Assembly (NCBI RefSeq): GCF_002929805.1
Contig: NZ_PJJM01000100.1
Location: 51,680-115,679 of the forward strand
Source: Cryobacterium sp. Y50
GTDB lineage: Bacteria; Actinomycetota; Actinomycetes; Actinomycetales; Microbacteriaceae
Direction of reading: 5' to 3'
DNA length: 64,000 nt
The notes under the pieces: model-generated
Seen by the model: the letters and a program-made list of their open reading frames with translations, nothing else
What the model was told of the DNA's origin: nothing
Database searches by the model: none
Shown: positions 25,907 through 35,240 of the stretch, piece after piece
Numbering within the stretch: the first letter of the stretch is position 1
How the letters are laid out: every line of letters begins with the position of its first letter
Made by a program: the position numbers and the translations under genes

Positions 25907-25989
25907 GACCCCGCACGGCCACAGCCGATCGACCAACACCCGGCATCCGTCGTCAGTGGATGCCTCCTAGTACACCTGCTTAGTGCGCT

Positions 25990-26763
25990 TTATTTTCTCG
26001 AACGCTCCAGCGGGCGCTCGCTCTTCTCCCAACCGCGACGCGGCGGGCGGGCCCCGGCACCACGGGGGTCGTCGCGCGAACGGTAGACGACGTAGGGACG
26101 AACGAGGTAGCCGAGCGGCGCCGAGAACACATGCACCAGCCGGGTGAACGGCCAGAGTAGAAACAGTGCCGTCGCCGTGAGCACGTGCAGCTGAAAGAAG
26201 AACGGCACGTCGCTCATGAGCGAGGGATCAGGCTGAAAACTATAGAGCGAGCGGATCCACGGCGAAATCGACCCACGATAGTCGTAGCCGCCGCCGAAGA
26301 TTTGGTACAGCACCGTCGCCGTTGTGCCGAACACGATCGTGCTTGCCAGGAACACATACATGACCTTGTCCATGACCGTCGTGACGAGCAGCACCCGCTT
26401 GGTCAGACGCCGGCGGTAGATCAAAATAGCCAGCCCGGCCACCGTGAGTGCCGCCGCGAAGGTTCCCAGCCAGGTCGCCCCGAGGTGGTATAGATGCTCG
26501 GTCACCCCGAAGTACTCGAGCCACGACTTCGGGATGAACAGGCCGACGACGTGCCCGCCGATGACCATGAGCATGCCGTAGTGAAACATCGGCGAACCCC
26601 AGCGCAGCAGCCGGTTCTCGTAGGTCTGGCTCGATCGCGAAGTCCAGCCGAACTGGTCGTAGCGGTAGCGCAGCAGGTGCCCGACTACAAACACGCCGGA
26701 AGCGGCGTAGGGAAAGGCGACCCAGAGCAGGTAATCCCAGGCGGTCATACTCTCAGTACCCAT
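25990..26763 (-). CDS. narI: Respiratory nitrate reductase gamma subunit (cytochrome b)
   Basis: Membrane subunit that takes electrons from menaquinol and passes them to NarH. 257 aa with five hydrophobic helices and conserved His residues that ligate two hemes (FHYGMLMVIGGHVVG, and FFFQLHVLTA near the end), plus the loop with WIRSLYSFQPDPSLM. It has a basic C-terminal tail of about 30 residues. It follows narJ with 2 bp between; start ATG 26763, with ATG 26748 also possible. Last gene of narGHJI. Confidence 0.96.
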   Translation of the reverse strand: MGTESMTAWDYLLWVAFPYAASGVFVVGHLLRYRYDQFGWTSRSSQTYENRLLRWGSPMFHYGMLMVIGGHVVGLFIPKSWLEYFGVTEHLYHLGATWLGTFAAALTVAGLAILIYRRRLTKRVLLVTTVMDKVMYVFLASTIVFGTTATVLYQIFGGGYDYRGSISPWIRSLYSFQPDPSLMSDVPFFFQLHVLTATALFLLWPFTRLVHVFSAPLGYLVRPYVVYRSRDDPRGAGARPPRRGWEKSERPLERSRK

Positions 26764-26765
26764 TT

Positions 26766-27479
26766 CTATCTGGCTTCATTTGCGTGCGCGGAGAACGGCT
26801 TCAAATTGCCGAGATAGGTCATGCCGACCGTCTCGGTCGGCGGCCCCTCGTTTACAAGGTCCAGGTAGCGTTCGCGGGTTTCGTCATCGATCTCGGGAAG
26901 CGACAGCGACACGGCCTTCACAAGGTGGGCGTAGGGGCTGTCGAACTTCTCCAGCGCCGTGCGCAACACCTCGATGCCGTCCCGGTGTGCGGCAAGCAGC
27001 TCCTGCGCGATCGGTGAATCCGACAGCGCCGAGAACTCGAGCACCATCGGCAAGTAGTCGGGCAGTTCGTCGGCATCAACCTGCCAGCCAGCCGCCCGGT
27101 ACGCCTCGACGAAACGCACGAGCGCCATGCCGCGGCGACGAGTATCGCCGGCCGCGTAGTAGGTGAGGTAGGGGCAGCATTTGCGCTTCAGATCGAAGGT
27201 CGCGGTGAAATGGGTGGCGAGGTCCTGCTCGCTCCAGCCGTCGATCGCCGTGAAGAATGCGTCGAACGCCTTTTGCAGCGGGTCAGGCAGTTGAGTAACG
27301 GACGCCCGCACCAGCGAAAACTGCCGCTGCCGCTCCGGTGTGGGGTAGTCCAGCAGAATCGACGCCGCCATGTGTGCGATGACCCCTTGCTCCGGCATCA
27401 ACGGCACGGCAGCAATCGCCCGCAGAGCCACCTTCGGCGCCCGAAAACCAAAATTCAGGCGAGGCGGGCGGATGCTCAT
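26766..27479 (-). CDS. narJ: Nitrate reductase molybdenum cofactor assembly chaperone
   Basis: TorD/NarJ-type chaperone that binds the NarG N-terminus during cofactor insertion and is not part of the final enzyme. 237 aa, all-helical. Motifs: MAASILLDYPTPE, YVAHFTATFDL-like segment (LATHFTATFDLKRKC), PYLTYYAAGDTRRRGMALV, ELPDYLPMVLEF and DSPYAHLVKAV. The ATG overlaps the narH stop by 4 bp. Confidence 0.95.
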   Translation of the reverse strand: MSIRPPRLNFGFRAPKVALRAIAAVPLMPEQGVIAHMAASILLDYPTPERQRQFSLVRASVTQLPDPLQKAFDAFFTAIDGWSEQDLATHFTATFDLKRKCCPYLTYYAAGDTRRRGMALVRFVEAYRAAGWQVDADELPDYLPMVLEFSALSDSPIAQELLAAHRDGIEVLRTALEKFDSPYAHLVKAVSLSLPEIDDETRERYLDLVNEGPPTETVGMTYLGNLKPFSAHANEAR

Positions 27480-29143
27480 GCCGGACTCCCGGCATCTGCT
27501 ATCGGCGGGAACATGCCCTGAGGTACGCCGGAGCCGTTCCAGTTGAGCAGGTTGACCCGCCCGGGTGTGGTCGGCGCGGTGGCGCTCGACCGCCCGGTCA
27601 TCTCGTTGTAGTTGTCGACCGTGGCACCGAGCGGCATGCCGACGGTATTGCCGTAGGGGCCGCTGTGCCCGGCCGAGGCGGGCCCGCCCATGCCGGGTCC
27701 GCCGTCGTTGTCGAGCGAGCAGCCGAGTTCTTCGAGCTCTCGCGCGGTCTCGACGTGGGCCTTGGGAATGACGTAGCGGTCTTCATACTTGGCGATCGCG
27801 AGCAGCCGGTACATGGCGGTGATGGTCTCGCCAGTCATTCCGACCGCGTTCGGGATGCGCTCATCGGGCTCGTTGCCGAGGTTGATGTCGCGCATGTAGG
27901 CGCGCATCGCGGCGAGCTTGCGCAGCGAGAGCTCGACCGGAACGACGTCGCCCGCCGAGAACAGTCCGGCGAGGTATTCCACCGGAATGCGCAGTTTGTC
28001 GATCGCGGTGAACAGGGTGCGTGCGTCTTCGCCGTCGCTGCCGGAGTTGCTGACCACGTCGACCACGGGCGAGAGCGGGGGGATGTACCAGACCATGGGC
28101 ATGGTGCGGTATTCCGGGTGCAGCGGCAGTGCGACCTCGTACTCGGAGATGAGCTGGTAGATGGGGCTGTTCTGGGCGGCTTCGATCCAGTCGTCGGCCA
28201 TGCCCTCCGCCTTGGCGGCGGCGATGACCTCGGGATCGAACGGGTCGAGAAAGCAAGCACGCTGGGCGTCGAGCAGGTCCTGATCGTTTTCGATCGAGGC
28301 TGCGGCGAGGACCGCATCGGCGTCGTAGAGCATGAGGCCAAGGTAACGCAGACGTCCGACACAGGTTTCGGAGCAGATGGTGGGCTTACCCTGCTCGATC
28401 AATGGGTAGCAGAGCGTGCACTTCTCGGCCTTGCCCGTTTTGTGGTTGAAGTAGACCTTCTTATAGGGGCAGGCGGAGACGCACATGCGCCAGCCACGGC
28501 ATCCATCTTCATCGACGAGCACGATGCCGTCTTCTTCGCGCTTGTACATGGCGCCGGAGGGGCAGGCGGCCACGCAGGCGGGGTTCAGGCAGTGCTCGCA
28601 GATGCGCGGCAGGTAGAACATGAAGGTCTTTTCGAACTCCATTTTCACGTGCTCGCTCATCGTTGCGAGAATCGGGTCTTGCGCGGCGGTCTCCTGCGAT
28701 CCGCCGAGGTCGTCGTCCCAGTTGCCCGACCACTTGATGTCGATGTCCTGGCCGGTCAAGAGCGATTTCGGGCGTGCGACCGGGCTTTGCGTGCCGGCCG
28801 GAGCGGTGGTCAGCATGTCGTAGTCGTAGGTCCACGGCTCGTAGTAGTCGTCGATCTGCGGCAGGTTGGGGTTGTTGAAGATCTGCGAGAGCTTCTTCAG
28901 TCGTCCGCCGGCCGCAAGCTGCAGGCGGCCGCGCTTGTTGCGCACCCAGCCGCCCTTCCACTTCTCTTGGTTTTCGTATTCCCGCGGGTAGCCCAGGCCT
29001 GGCCGCGTCTCAACGTTGTTGAACCAGGCGTATTCCACGCCGGTGCGGTTGGTCCACACCTGCTTGCAGGTGACCGAGCAGGTGTGACACCCGATGCACT
29101 TGTCGAGGTTCATGATCATCGACATCTGGGCCATGACACGCAT
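27476..29143 (-). CDS. narH: Respiratory nitrate reductase beta subunit (four Fe-S clusters)
   Basis: Electron-transfer subunit linking NarI to NarG. 555 aa from ATG 29143 (MRVMAQMSMIMNLDK), which overlaps the narG stop by one base; this matches the usual NarH N-terminus. All Cys groups are present: CIGCHTCSVTC, CEHCLNPACVAACPSG, CRGWRMCVSACPYKK (with the Trp that marks the 3Fe-4S cluster) and CTLCYPLIEQGKPTICSETC. The C-terminal tail is Gly/Pro-rich (about 40 residues). Confidence 0.97.
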   Translation of the reverse strand: MRVMAQMSMIMNLDKCIGCHTCSVTCKQVWTNRTGVEYAWFNNVETRPGLGYPREYENQEKWKGGWVRNKRGRLQLAAGGRLKKLSQIFNNPNLPQIDDYYEPWTYDYDMLTTAPAGTQSPVARPKSLLTGQDIDIKWSGNWDDDLGGSQETAAQDPILATMSEHVKMEFEKTFMFYLPRICEHCLNPACVAACPSGAMYKREEDGIVLVDEDGCRGWRMCVSACPYKKVYFNHKTGKAEKCTLCYPLIEQGKPTICSETCVGRLRYLGLMLYDADAVLAAASIENDQDLLDAQRACFLDPFDPEVIAAAKAEGMADDWIEAAQNSPIYQLISEYEVALPLHPEYRTMPMVWYIPPLSPVVDVVSNSGSDGEDARTLFTAIDKLRIPVEYLAGLFSAGDVVPVELSLRKLAAMRAYMRDINLGNEPDERIPNAVGMTGETITAMYRLLAIAKYEDRYVIPKAHVETARELEELGCSLDNDGGPGMGGPASAGHSGPYGNTVGMPLGATVDNYNEMTGRSSATAPTTPGRVNLLNWNGSGVPQGMFPPIADAGSPA

Positions 29144-32100
29144 TAGTAATCCACTTTCTGGCTGCGGCGACGAATCACGGTGACCTCGTCGCGTTGGTTC
29201 CCGGTCGGGCCGAGGTAGTTGAAGGCGAAGGACAGCTGGGCATAGCCGCCGATCAGATGGCTGGGTTTCAGCAAAATGCGGGTGAGCGAGTTGTTGGTGC
29301 CGCCGCGCATACCGCTGGTTTCGGCGACCGGCACGTTGATGGTGCGGTCCTTCGCGTGATACATGTACACCGTGCCCTCCGGCATGCGGTGCGACACGAT
29401 CGCGCGGGCCACGACGACGCCGTTGCGGTTGTAGGACTCGATCCACTCGTTGTCGATCACGCCGATCTTGTCGGCGTCCTGCGGGCTCATCCAGATGGTC
29501 GGACCGCCGCGGGAGAGCGAGAGCATGAGCAGGTTGTCCTGGTATTCGGAGTGGATCGACCACTTTGAGTGCGGCGTCAGGTAGCGCACAGCCACCTCGG
29601 CGTGACCGGTCGGGGTCTTACTCGTGGCGCCGACGATCGAGTCGTCGAACAGGCGGTACATGTCCAGCGGCGGCCGAAAGATTGGCAGTTGCTCGCCCAG
29701 TTCGATCATCCAGTCGTGGTCGAGGTAGAAGTGTTGACGACCGGTGAGAGTGTGCCAGGGCTTCAAGTGCTCGACGTTGATGGTGAAGGCGCTGTAGCGG
29801 CGACCACCGTGCTCTGAACCAGACCATTCCGGGGAGGTGAGTACCGGGATCGGCGCACCCTGGACATCCGGATAGGAAAAACGTCGACCCTCGTTGTCGC
29901 TGGCCAGCTGGGCGAGCTTGACGCCGGTGCGTTCCTCGAGCTGCCGAAAACCCTGCGTGCCAAGGCGGCCGTTGGTCGTGCCCGAGAGCGCGAGCACCAT
30001 TTCGCAAGCGTGAATAGCGGTCGACAGGCGCGGGCGGCCGGCGGCGGGACCGCCGGGAACGAGCCCGTTTTTCTTGCCGAGATAGGCGACCTCGACGTCG
30101 GGGTTGAATTTCACACCCTTGGTGACCATGCCGAGCTTCGCGGTGAGCGGCCCAAGCGCGCCGAGCTGCGCGGCGAAGGCCGGGTAGTCGCGTTCGACCA
30201 CGACGAGCCTCGGCATGGTGACGCCAGGGATGAGCGGCTGGTCGTTCAACACGGTGCCGTGCGGGGTGGCCATGCCGTCGGGGGTGTCGTGTTGCAGCGG
30301 AGCGGCGACGATGTCCTTGCGCACCCCGAGGTGCGTGACCGACATTTCGGAAATCTTCGCGGCGAGCACGTGAAAGATGTCGAAGTCGGTCTTCGCCTGC
30401 CACGGCGGCGCGATCGCGGGGTTGAATGAGTGAATAAACGGATGCATATCCGTCGTCGAGAGGTCATTCTTCTCATACCAGGTGGCCGGCGGCAAGACTA
30501 CGTCACTGTAAATGGTTGTCGAGGTCATGCGGAAGTCGCTCGTGACCATGAGGTCGAGCTTGCCTTCCGGGGCGCTCTCGTGCCATTTCATGGTCTTTGG
30601 GCGGCGAGCCGGCATGGATTCCACTCCGCGTACGGCGGAGTCGGCGCCGAGTAGGTGCTTGAGAAAATACTCGTTGCCCTTGCCTGAGGAGCCGAGAACG
30701 TTGGCCCGCCAGACCACGAGCACCCGCGGAAAGTTCTCGGGGGCATCGGGGTCTTCGCAGGCGAACTCGAGCGAGCCGTCCTTCAGGGAATCGACGACGT
30801 ATTCGGCGGGTTCCTGCCCCACGGCAACCGCGTCGTCGACCAGGTCGAGCGAGTTGCGGTTGAAGGTCGGGTAGCTCGGCATCCAGCCGCGCTTGGCCGA
30901 TTCGACCATGGTGTCCGCGGTGGTGCGTCCCTTGAATATCCCGGTACCGAGCGGGCTGGCGAGGGTGTCGGCGCTCAGGCCGTCGTAGCGCCACTGGTCG
31001 GTGGCGAGGTAGAAGAAGCCGGTGCCGATCATCTGGCGCGGCGGGCGCACCCAGTCCAGGCCGAAGGCGTACTGGCCATAGCCGGTGAGCGGACGCACCT
31101 TTTCCTGGCCGACGTAATGGGCCCAGCCGCCACCGTTCACGCCCTGGCAGCCGGTCATGGTGGTCAGTGCGAGAAAGGTGCGGTAGATGGTGTCGGAGTG
31201 GAACCAGTGGTTGGTACCGGCTCCCATCAGAATCATCGAGCGACCCTGCGAGTCTTCGGCGTTCTGCGCGAATTCCCGGCCGATGCGTGCGGCGGCCTGC
31301 CACGGAACCGAGGTGATCTCCTCTTGCCAGGCTGGAGTTCCGGGGGTGGAGGCGTCATCGTAGCCGGTGGGCCATTCGCCCGGCAGACCGTCGCGGCCGA
31401 CGCCGTACTGGGCGAGCAGCAGGTCGAACACGGTCGTCACGAGCACTCCGGCAACCTCGCGTACGGGTACGCCGCGGCGCACGATGCCGGCGGCACCGGC
31501 GTGGCGCTCACCGACGCTGTCAGCACTCGGCGTGATGTCGAAGCGGGGCAGGTCGATCGCGACAGAGGCACCGTCGTAATCCGGGGCATCCGCGATAGAG
31601 AGGAGTGGGTCGCGACCCTCGAGGTCGAGGTTCCATTTGCCCTTGTCGGCCTCGCTGAACCGGTGCCCGATCGACCCGTTCGGCACGAAGGCCTCACCGT
31701 TCTCGTCGAGCATGACTGTCTTGAAGGCTGCACTTGAAACGGATGCGTCGATGCCAGGCAGCGCATCGGCCGTCAGAAACTTGCCGGGCACCCACGCATC
31801 CTGACGCGGGGTGAGCGCGATCAGGTAGGCCGAGTCGCTGAACTTCTTCATGTATTCGACGAAGCGCGGGGTACGGCGGTCGACCAGGAATTCCTTGAGC
31901 ACGACGTGGCCCATGGCAAGGGCGAGGGCGGCGTCGGTGCCGGGGTGCACAGCAAGCCACTCGTCGGCGAACTTGGAGTTGTCGGCGTAGTCGGGCGCGA
32001 CGGTGATGACCTTCTGGCCACGGTAGCGGGCCTCGACCATGAAGTGCGCGTCGGGGGTACGGGTGACGGGAACGTTCGAACCCCACATGATGAGGTAGCT

Positions 32101-32898
32101 GGAGTTCCACCAGTCGGCCGATTCTGGCACGTCGGTCTGGTCGCCGAACACCTGCGGGCTGGCGACCGGCAGGTCGGCATACCAATCGTAGAACGAGAGC
32201 ATGGTGCCGCCGAGCAGCGAGATGAACCGGTTGCCGACGCCCTGCGACACGATCGACATGGCCGGAATCGGGCTAAAGCCGGCGATCCGGTCTGGGCCGT
32301 ACTTCTTGATGGTGTGCACGTGGGCGGCGGCGACGATCTCGGCGGCTTCGTCCCAGGTCGCACGAACCAGGCCGCCCTGGCCACGGGCACTCTTGTACTG
32401 GCGGGAAGTTTCGGGATTGCCGGTAATCTCGGCCCAGGCCAGCACGGGGTCACCGAGGCGAGCCTTCGCTTCGCGGAAGAGGTTCAGCAGCACACCGCGC
32501 ACGTAGGGGTACCGCACCCGGGTGGGCGAATAGGTGTACCAGCTGAACGCGGCGCCGCGGGGGCAGCCGCGGGGCTCGTATTCGGGGCTGTCCGGGCCGA
32601 CACTGGGATAGTCGGTCTGCTGGGTTTCCCAGGTGATAATGCCGTCCTTGACGTACACCTTCCAGGAACAGCTGCCGGTACAGTTCACGCCGTGGGTGCT
32701 TCGCACCTCTTTGTCGTGGGTCCAGCGGTCACGGTAGAACGCGTCGGCGGCGCGGCCGCCGGTCTTGAACACGCTGCGCAGGTCCTCGCTGGTTTCGCCG
32801 CGGCGTAGAAAGCGGCCGAGCTTGAGCAGCGAATCGGCGACCGGACCGTCGGTGCCGGGCTTGCTGGTGGTGCTGGTCGTACCTGTGCGTGTTTTCAC
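29143..32898 (-). CDS. narG: Respiratory nitrate reductase alpha subunit (Mo-bisMGD)
   Basis: Catalytic subunit that reduces nitrate to nitrite, cytoplasmic face. 1251 aa from GTG 32898, chosen because AAGGGG lies 5 bases upstream; GTG 32940 (14 codons longer) is in frame but has no spaced site. The FS0 cluster motif HGVNCTGSC (His-x3-Cys-x3-Cys), YPSVGPDSPEYEPRGCPRG, SFYDWYADLPVASP (with the Asp molybdenum ligand), WGSNVPVTRTPDAH and TSTTIYSDVVLPPATWYEK are intact. First gene of narGHJI. Molybdenum-cofactor genes upstream supply the bis-MGD. No twin-arginine signal beyond the remnant expected in NarG. Confidence 0.97.
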   Translation of the reverse strand: MKTRTGTTSTTSKPGTDGPVADSLLKLGRFLRRGETSEDLRSVFKTGGRAADAFYRDRWTHDKEVRSTHGVNCTGSCSWKVYVKDGIITWETQQTDYPSVGPDSPEYEPRGCPRGAAFSWYTYSPTRVRYPYVRGVLLNLFREAKARLGDPVLAWAEITGNPETSRQYKSARGQGGLVRATWDEAAEIVAAAHVHTIKKYGPDRIAGFSPIPAMSIVSQGVGNRFISLLGGTMLSFYDWYADLPVASPQVFGDQTDVPESADWWNSSYLIMWGSNVPVTRTPDAHFMVEARYRGQKVITVAPDYADNSKFADEWLAVHPGTDAALALAMGHVVLKEFLVDRRTPRFVEYMKKFSDSAYLIALTPRQDAWVPGKFLTADALPGIDASVSSAAFKTVMLDENGEAFVPNGSIGHRFSEADKGKWNLDLEGRDPLLSIADAPDYDGASVAIDLPRFDITPSADSVGERHAGAAGIVRRGVPVREVAGVLVTTVFDLLLAQYGVGRDGLPGEWPTGYDDASTPGTPAWQEEITSVPWQAAARIGREFAQNAEDSQGRSMILMGAGTNHWFHSDTIYRTFLALTTMTGCQGVNGGGWAHYVGQEKVRPLTGYGQYAFGLDWVRPPRQMIGTGFFYLATDQWRYDGLSADTLASPLGTGIFKGRTTADTMVESAKRGWMPSYPTFNRNSLDLVDDAVAVGQEPAEYVVDSLKDGSLEFACEDPDAPENFPRVLVVWRANVLGSSGKGNEYFLKHLLGADSAVRGVESMPARRPKTMKWHESAPEGKLDLMVTSDFRMTSTTIYSDVVLPPATWYEKNDLSTTDMHPFIHSFNPAIAPPWQAKTDFDIFHVLAAKISEMSVTHLGVRKDIVAAPLQHDTPDGMATPHGTVLNDQPLIPGVTMPRLVVVERDYPAFAAQLGALGPLTAKLGMVTKGVKFNPDVEVAYLGKKNGLVPGGPAAGRPRLSTAIHACEMVLALSGTTNGRLGTQGFRQLEERTGVKLAQLASDNEGRRFSYPDVQGAPIPVLTSPEWSGSEHGGRRYSAFTINVEHLKPWHTLTGRQHFYLDHDWMIELGEQLPIFRPPLDMYRLFDDSIVGATSKTPTGHAEVAVRYLTPHSKWSIHSEYQDNLLMLSLSRGGPTIWMSPQDADKIGVIDNEWIESYNRNGVVVARAIVSHRMPEGTVYMYHAKDRTINVPVAETSGMRGGTNNSLTRILLKPSHLIGGYAQLSFAFNYLGPTGNQRDEVTVIRRRSQKVDY

Positions 32899-32940
32899 GG
32901 CTGCCCCTTGCGTGCCGGGGAATGCCGTAGTGGCACTCAC

Positions 32941-33327
32941 CCTCAGAACGAGCTTCGCCGCTCACGTCGAGGCCTACAACCGCAAACCACCGTGAATAAT
33001 GTTTTGCCCGGCCGGCGGCGCTTTCAGCGGACCAATCACAGGCTCTGGACAGTTGGGGGCGACGTACGAGACGACACAAACGACCCTCGGGGCTTCGCGA
33101 TGGGGCGTTTCGAAGCATCTCAGGTGGACGCCCGCGGCGAATTCGGCACCCCGATCAGGTTAGGCACCAAGATCGGGGTTCCCGTTTTAGTTTCAGAAAT
33201 TTACCGCAAAGTCACGATCGATCCGCTCGATTTCTCCAGCGCCGCAGCCTGTTCTTGTGTCGTCACCTTATTGGCCATGATCATTCCCCATGTTGCCGTT
33301 CTGATCGGTTCGATGACGAATCTTCGA
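32941..33327. promoter_or_regulatory. narG upstream region
   Basis: About 390 bp without a clear gene between narG and the HTH regulator (both minus strand). It contains an inverted repeat, ACCCCGATC (33148-33156) and GATCGGGGT (33171-33179), with 14 nt between. There is no T-run, so it may be an operator or weak terminator. I find no good FNR-type TTGAT-N4-ATCAA site. A 25-codon frame within is listed separately. Confidence 0.5.
33201..33278 (-). pseudogene. 25-codon frame resembling a truncated CoA-transferase N-terminus
   Basis: ATG 33278 with GGGGAA about 5 bases upstream opens MANKVTTQEQAAALEKSSGS and stops at 33201. The start resembles family I CoA-transferase subunits (MANKV then an Ala-rich helix), so it may be a fossil 5' end. 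It could equally be a chance frame or a leader peptide for narG. Confidence 0.25.
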
Positions 33328-34011
33328 TCAAGTTCGGCGCAAATCCCGCGTATTCAGCGGCTTGGTGTCGCCGGTCGCCACCGCCGTTGCGACGACGTCG
33401 ATCACGCACAGGTGCGGGGCGTTGATGATGTTCAGTCCAACCGCGCGCAGCGGGCCATCGGCCTGCTCCAGCACTCCTTGAATCAACCGGTAGTGCACAC
33501 CACAGACCTCGGGGTGGTCCTTGACCATCTCCGAGTATGGGCAGTCGTGCAGGTTGACCTGTTCACCATTGGCGGCGACGCTCGCGTCGAAGCCGGCCTG
33601 ATCCAGGTGGTCGTCGAGGGCGTCGAGCTGACGCCGGGCTGCGGGGCCGGTGCAGCCGGCCAGGGCGGGCTGGCCTGCGGAAAGAAGCGGCAGCATCCGT
33701 CTCAACTGCTCGGCACGCTCCTGCGCGGCCGCGATCTTGCGGGCGCGAATCGAACCGAGTTCGGCACTAACCCCGCTGGCAGCGCTGTAGAGCATCTTCG
33801 GCCGCCCCTTGCTGTCGCGCGGCTCGGGAGCACAGGTGACGAAACCGTCATTGATCAGGCGATCGAGATGTTCGCGGGCGGTATTGGGGTGCAGACCAGC
33901 GGCTTCGGCGAGGTCGTTGACCGTCATCGTTCCGCGACTTTGCAGCTGGTAGAGCAGGTTCATGCGGCTCAGACTGGCGAGCGTTTTGTAACTCGGGGGT
34001 TGGGCGGCCAT
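33328..34011 (-). CDS. ArsR-like HTH regulator with conserved Cys C-terminal domain
   Basis: 227 aa. Residues about 10-80 are a winged helix-turn-helix (MTVNDLAEAAGLHPNTAREH) with a wing (DSKGRPKMLYS). The C-terminal domain has LHDCPYSEMVKDHPEVCG (two Cys, 11 residues apart) and a third Cys in NAPHLC, like the metal or Fe-S binding end of SufR/COG2345-type regulators. It lies upstream of narG in the same orientation and divergent from the pdh operon, so it probably controls nar (and perhaps pdh) in response to oxygen or NO. A TATAAT lies on its coding strand 42 bp before the start. Confidence 0.8.
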   Translation of the reverse strand: MAAQPPSYKTLASLSRMNLLYQLQSRGTMTVNDLAEAAGLHPNTAREHLDRLINDGFVTCAPEPRDSKGRPKMLYSAASGVSAELGSIRARKIAAAQERAEQLRRMLPLLSAGQPALAGCTGPAARRQLDALDDHLDQAGFDASVAANGEQVNLHDCPYSEMVKDHPEVCGVHYRLIQGVLEQADGPLRAVGLNIINAPHLCVIDVVATAVATGDTKPLNTRDLRRT

Positions 34012-34163
34012 AACTCCATTATGACCTCCCGCAATGGGCGGCAGCAGAATAAATTATATTTCAACCCTTCCACCGCAGATTCTCCCGCTGAACGGTTGGA
34101 AAGCAAATCATTGCTCGCAAAGTAATAGTCTTAATAGACGAAATACGCAGGAAGTGGGACCAC

Positions 34164-35240
34164 ATGGCGGCAAAAGCCCGCACGCGACCGAAAGCAGGAG
34201 TCGAGTCCACTGGCGGTGAACCCGCCGAAACCCTCCGTGACTATTATGAGCGGATGTCGCTGGTGCGGGCCTTCGAACTGCGCTCCAGCGAGATGTATGC
34301 CCGCGCCAAAATCGGCGGCTACTGCCACCTAAACCTCGGTGAAGAGGCCACCGTGGTCGGCCTGACGGCCGCGATCGAAACCCGCGACTACCTGTTCACC
34401 GGCTACCGCGACCACGGCTACGCCCTTCTGCGTGGCCTGTCGCCTGAACGCGTGATGGCCGAGCTGTTCGGCAAGGTCACCGGCGTCTCCGGCGGACGCG
34501 GCGGTTCGATGCACATGTTCGACTCCGAAGCGCGCCTGCTCGGCGGCTACGGCATCGTCGGCGGGCAGATTCCCCCGGCCACCGGCGCCGCCCTCGCTCT
34601 GAAAAATCAGGAAACGGCTGGCCCAGACGCGGCCGCCGTGATGTGTCTGCTCGGTGACGGCACCACCAACATCGGCGCTTTCCATGAATCGCTCAACCTG
34701 GCCGGTTTGTGGAAGCTTCCCATCGTCTATGTGATCGTCAACAACGGGCTCGGCATGGGCACGACTGTGGAGATGGCATCCGCTGAGCCCGATCTGTACA
34801 AGCGCGCCGCGTCGTACCGCATGCCCGGCGTGCGGGTTGACGGGGACGACGTTCTCGCCGTGCGCGACGCCGCCCGGGACGCCCTCAAGCAGGCCCGCGA
34901 GTCGCGTCAACCGGTGCTGCTCGAGGTTATGTGCTATCGACTGCGCGGCCACTCAGTGGTCGACCCGGCCCGCTACCGCTCACCCGAAGAGACCACGATC
35001 GCCCAGCAGTCCGATCCGGTGCCGAGCTTTCGCGCCGAACTGATCGCCTCCGGTGTGCTCAGTGAAGCGGATGCCGCCGCCATCGACGAGGCCGCCGACG
35101 TGCGCGTCTCTGAGGCGGTCGTGTTCGCCGAGGAGAGCCCGGAGCCCGCTCGAGAAGACCTGTTCAAGTATGTATACGCAACCCCGGTGGCGAATGCGCC
35201 ATCCGCTTTGCCCGGAGAACCCGTTATGGACGCACTGTGA
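34164..35240 (+). CDS. pdhA: 2-oxo acid dehydrogenase E1 alpha subunit (pyruvate dehydrogenase type)
   Basis: Thiamine-diphosphate subunit that decarboxylates the 2-oxo acid. 358 aa. Motifs: GGYCHLNLGEEATVVG, YRDHGYALLRG, SGGRGGSMHMFD, GGYGIVGGQIPPATGAALA, the ThDP signature GDGTTNIGAFHESLN, and RLRGHSVVDPARYR. This is the E1-alpha type of Gram-positive and alphaproteobacterial PDH; acetoin dehydrogenase (AcoA) is an alternative. The stop overlaps the start of pdhB. Preceded by GCAGGAAGTG near the ATG. Confidence 0.9.
   Translation: MAAKARTRPKAGVESTGGEPAETLRDYYERMSLVRAFELRSSEMYARAKIGGYCHLNLGEEATVVGLTAAIETRDYLFTGYRDHGYALLRGLSPERVMAELFGKVTGVSGGRGGSMHMFDSEARLLGGYGIVGGQIPPATGAALALKNQETAGPDAAAVMCLLGDGTTNIGAFHESLNLAGLWKLPIVYVIVNNGLGMGTTVEMASAEPDLYKRAASYRMPGVRVDGDDVLAVRDAARDALKQARESRQPVLLEVMCYRLRGHSVVDPARYRSPEETTIAQQSDPVPSFRAELIASGVLSEADAAAIDEAADVRVSEAVVFAEESPEPAREDLFKYVYATPVANAPSALPGEPVMDAL

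Larger units (their letters stand above)
25560..25989. other. 430-bp intergenic region with repeats
   Basis: Between the DAACS transporter start and the narI stop. It holds palindromic repeat copy B (25716-25795) and a 13-bp tandem repeat (25856-25906), listed separately. No supportable gene; short frames here read through the repeats. Confidence 0.6.
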
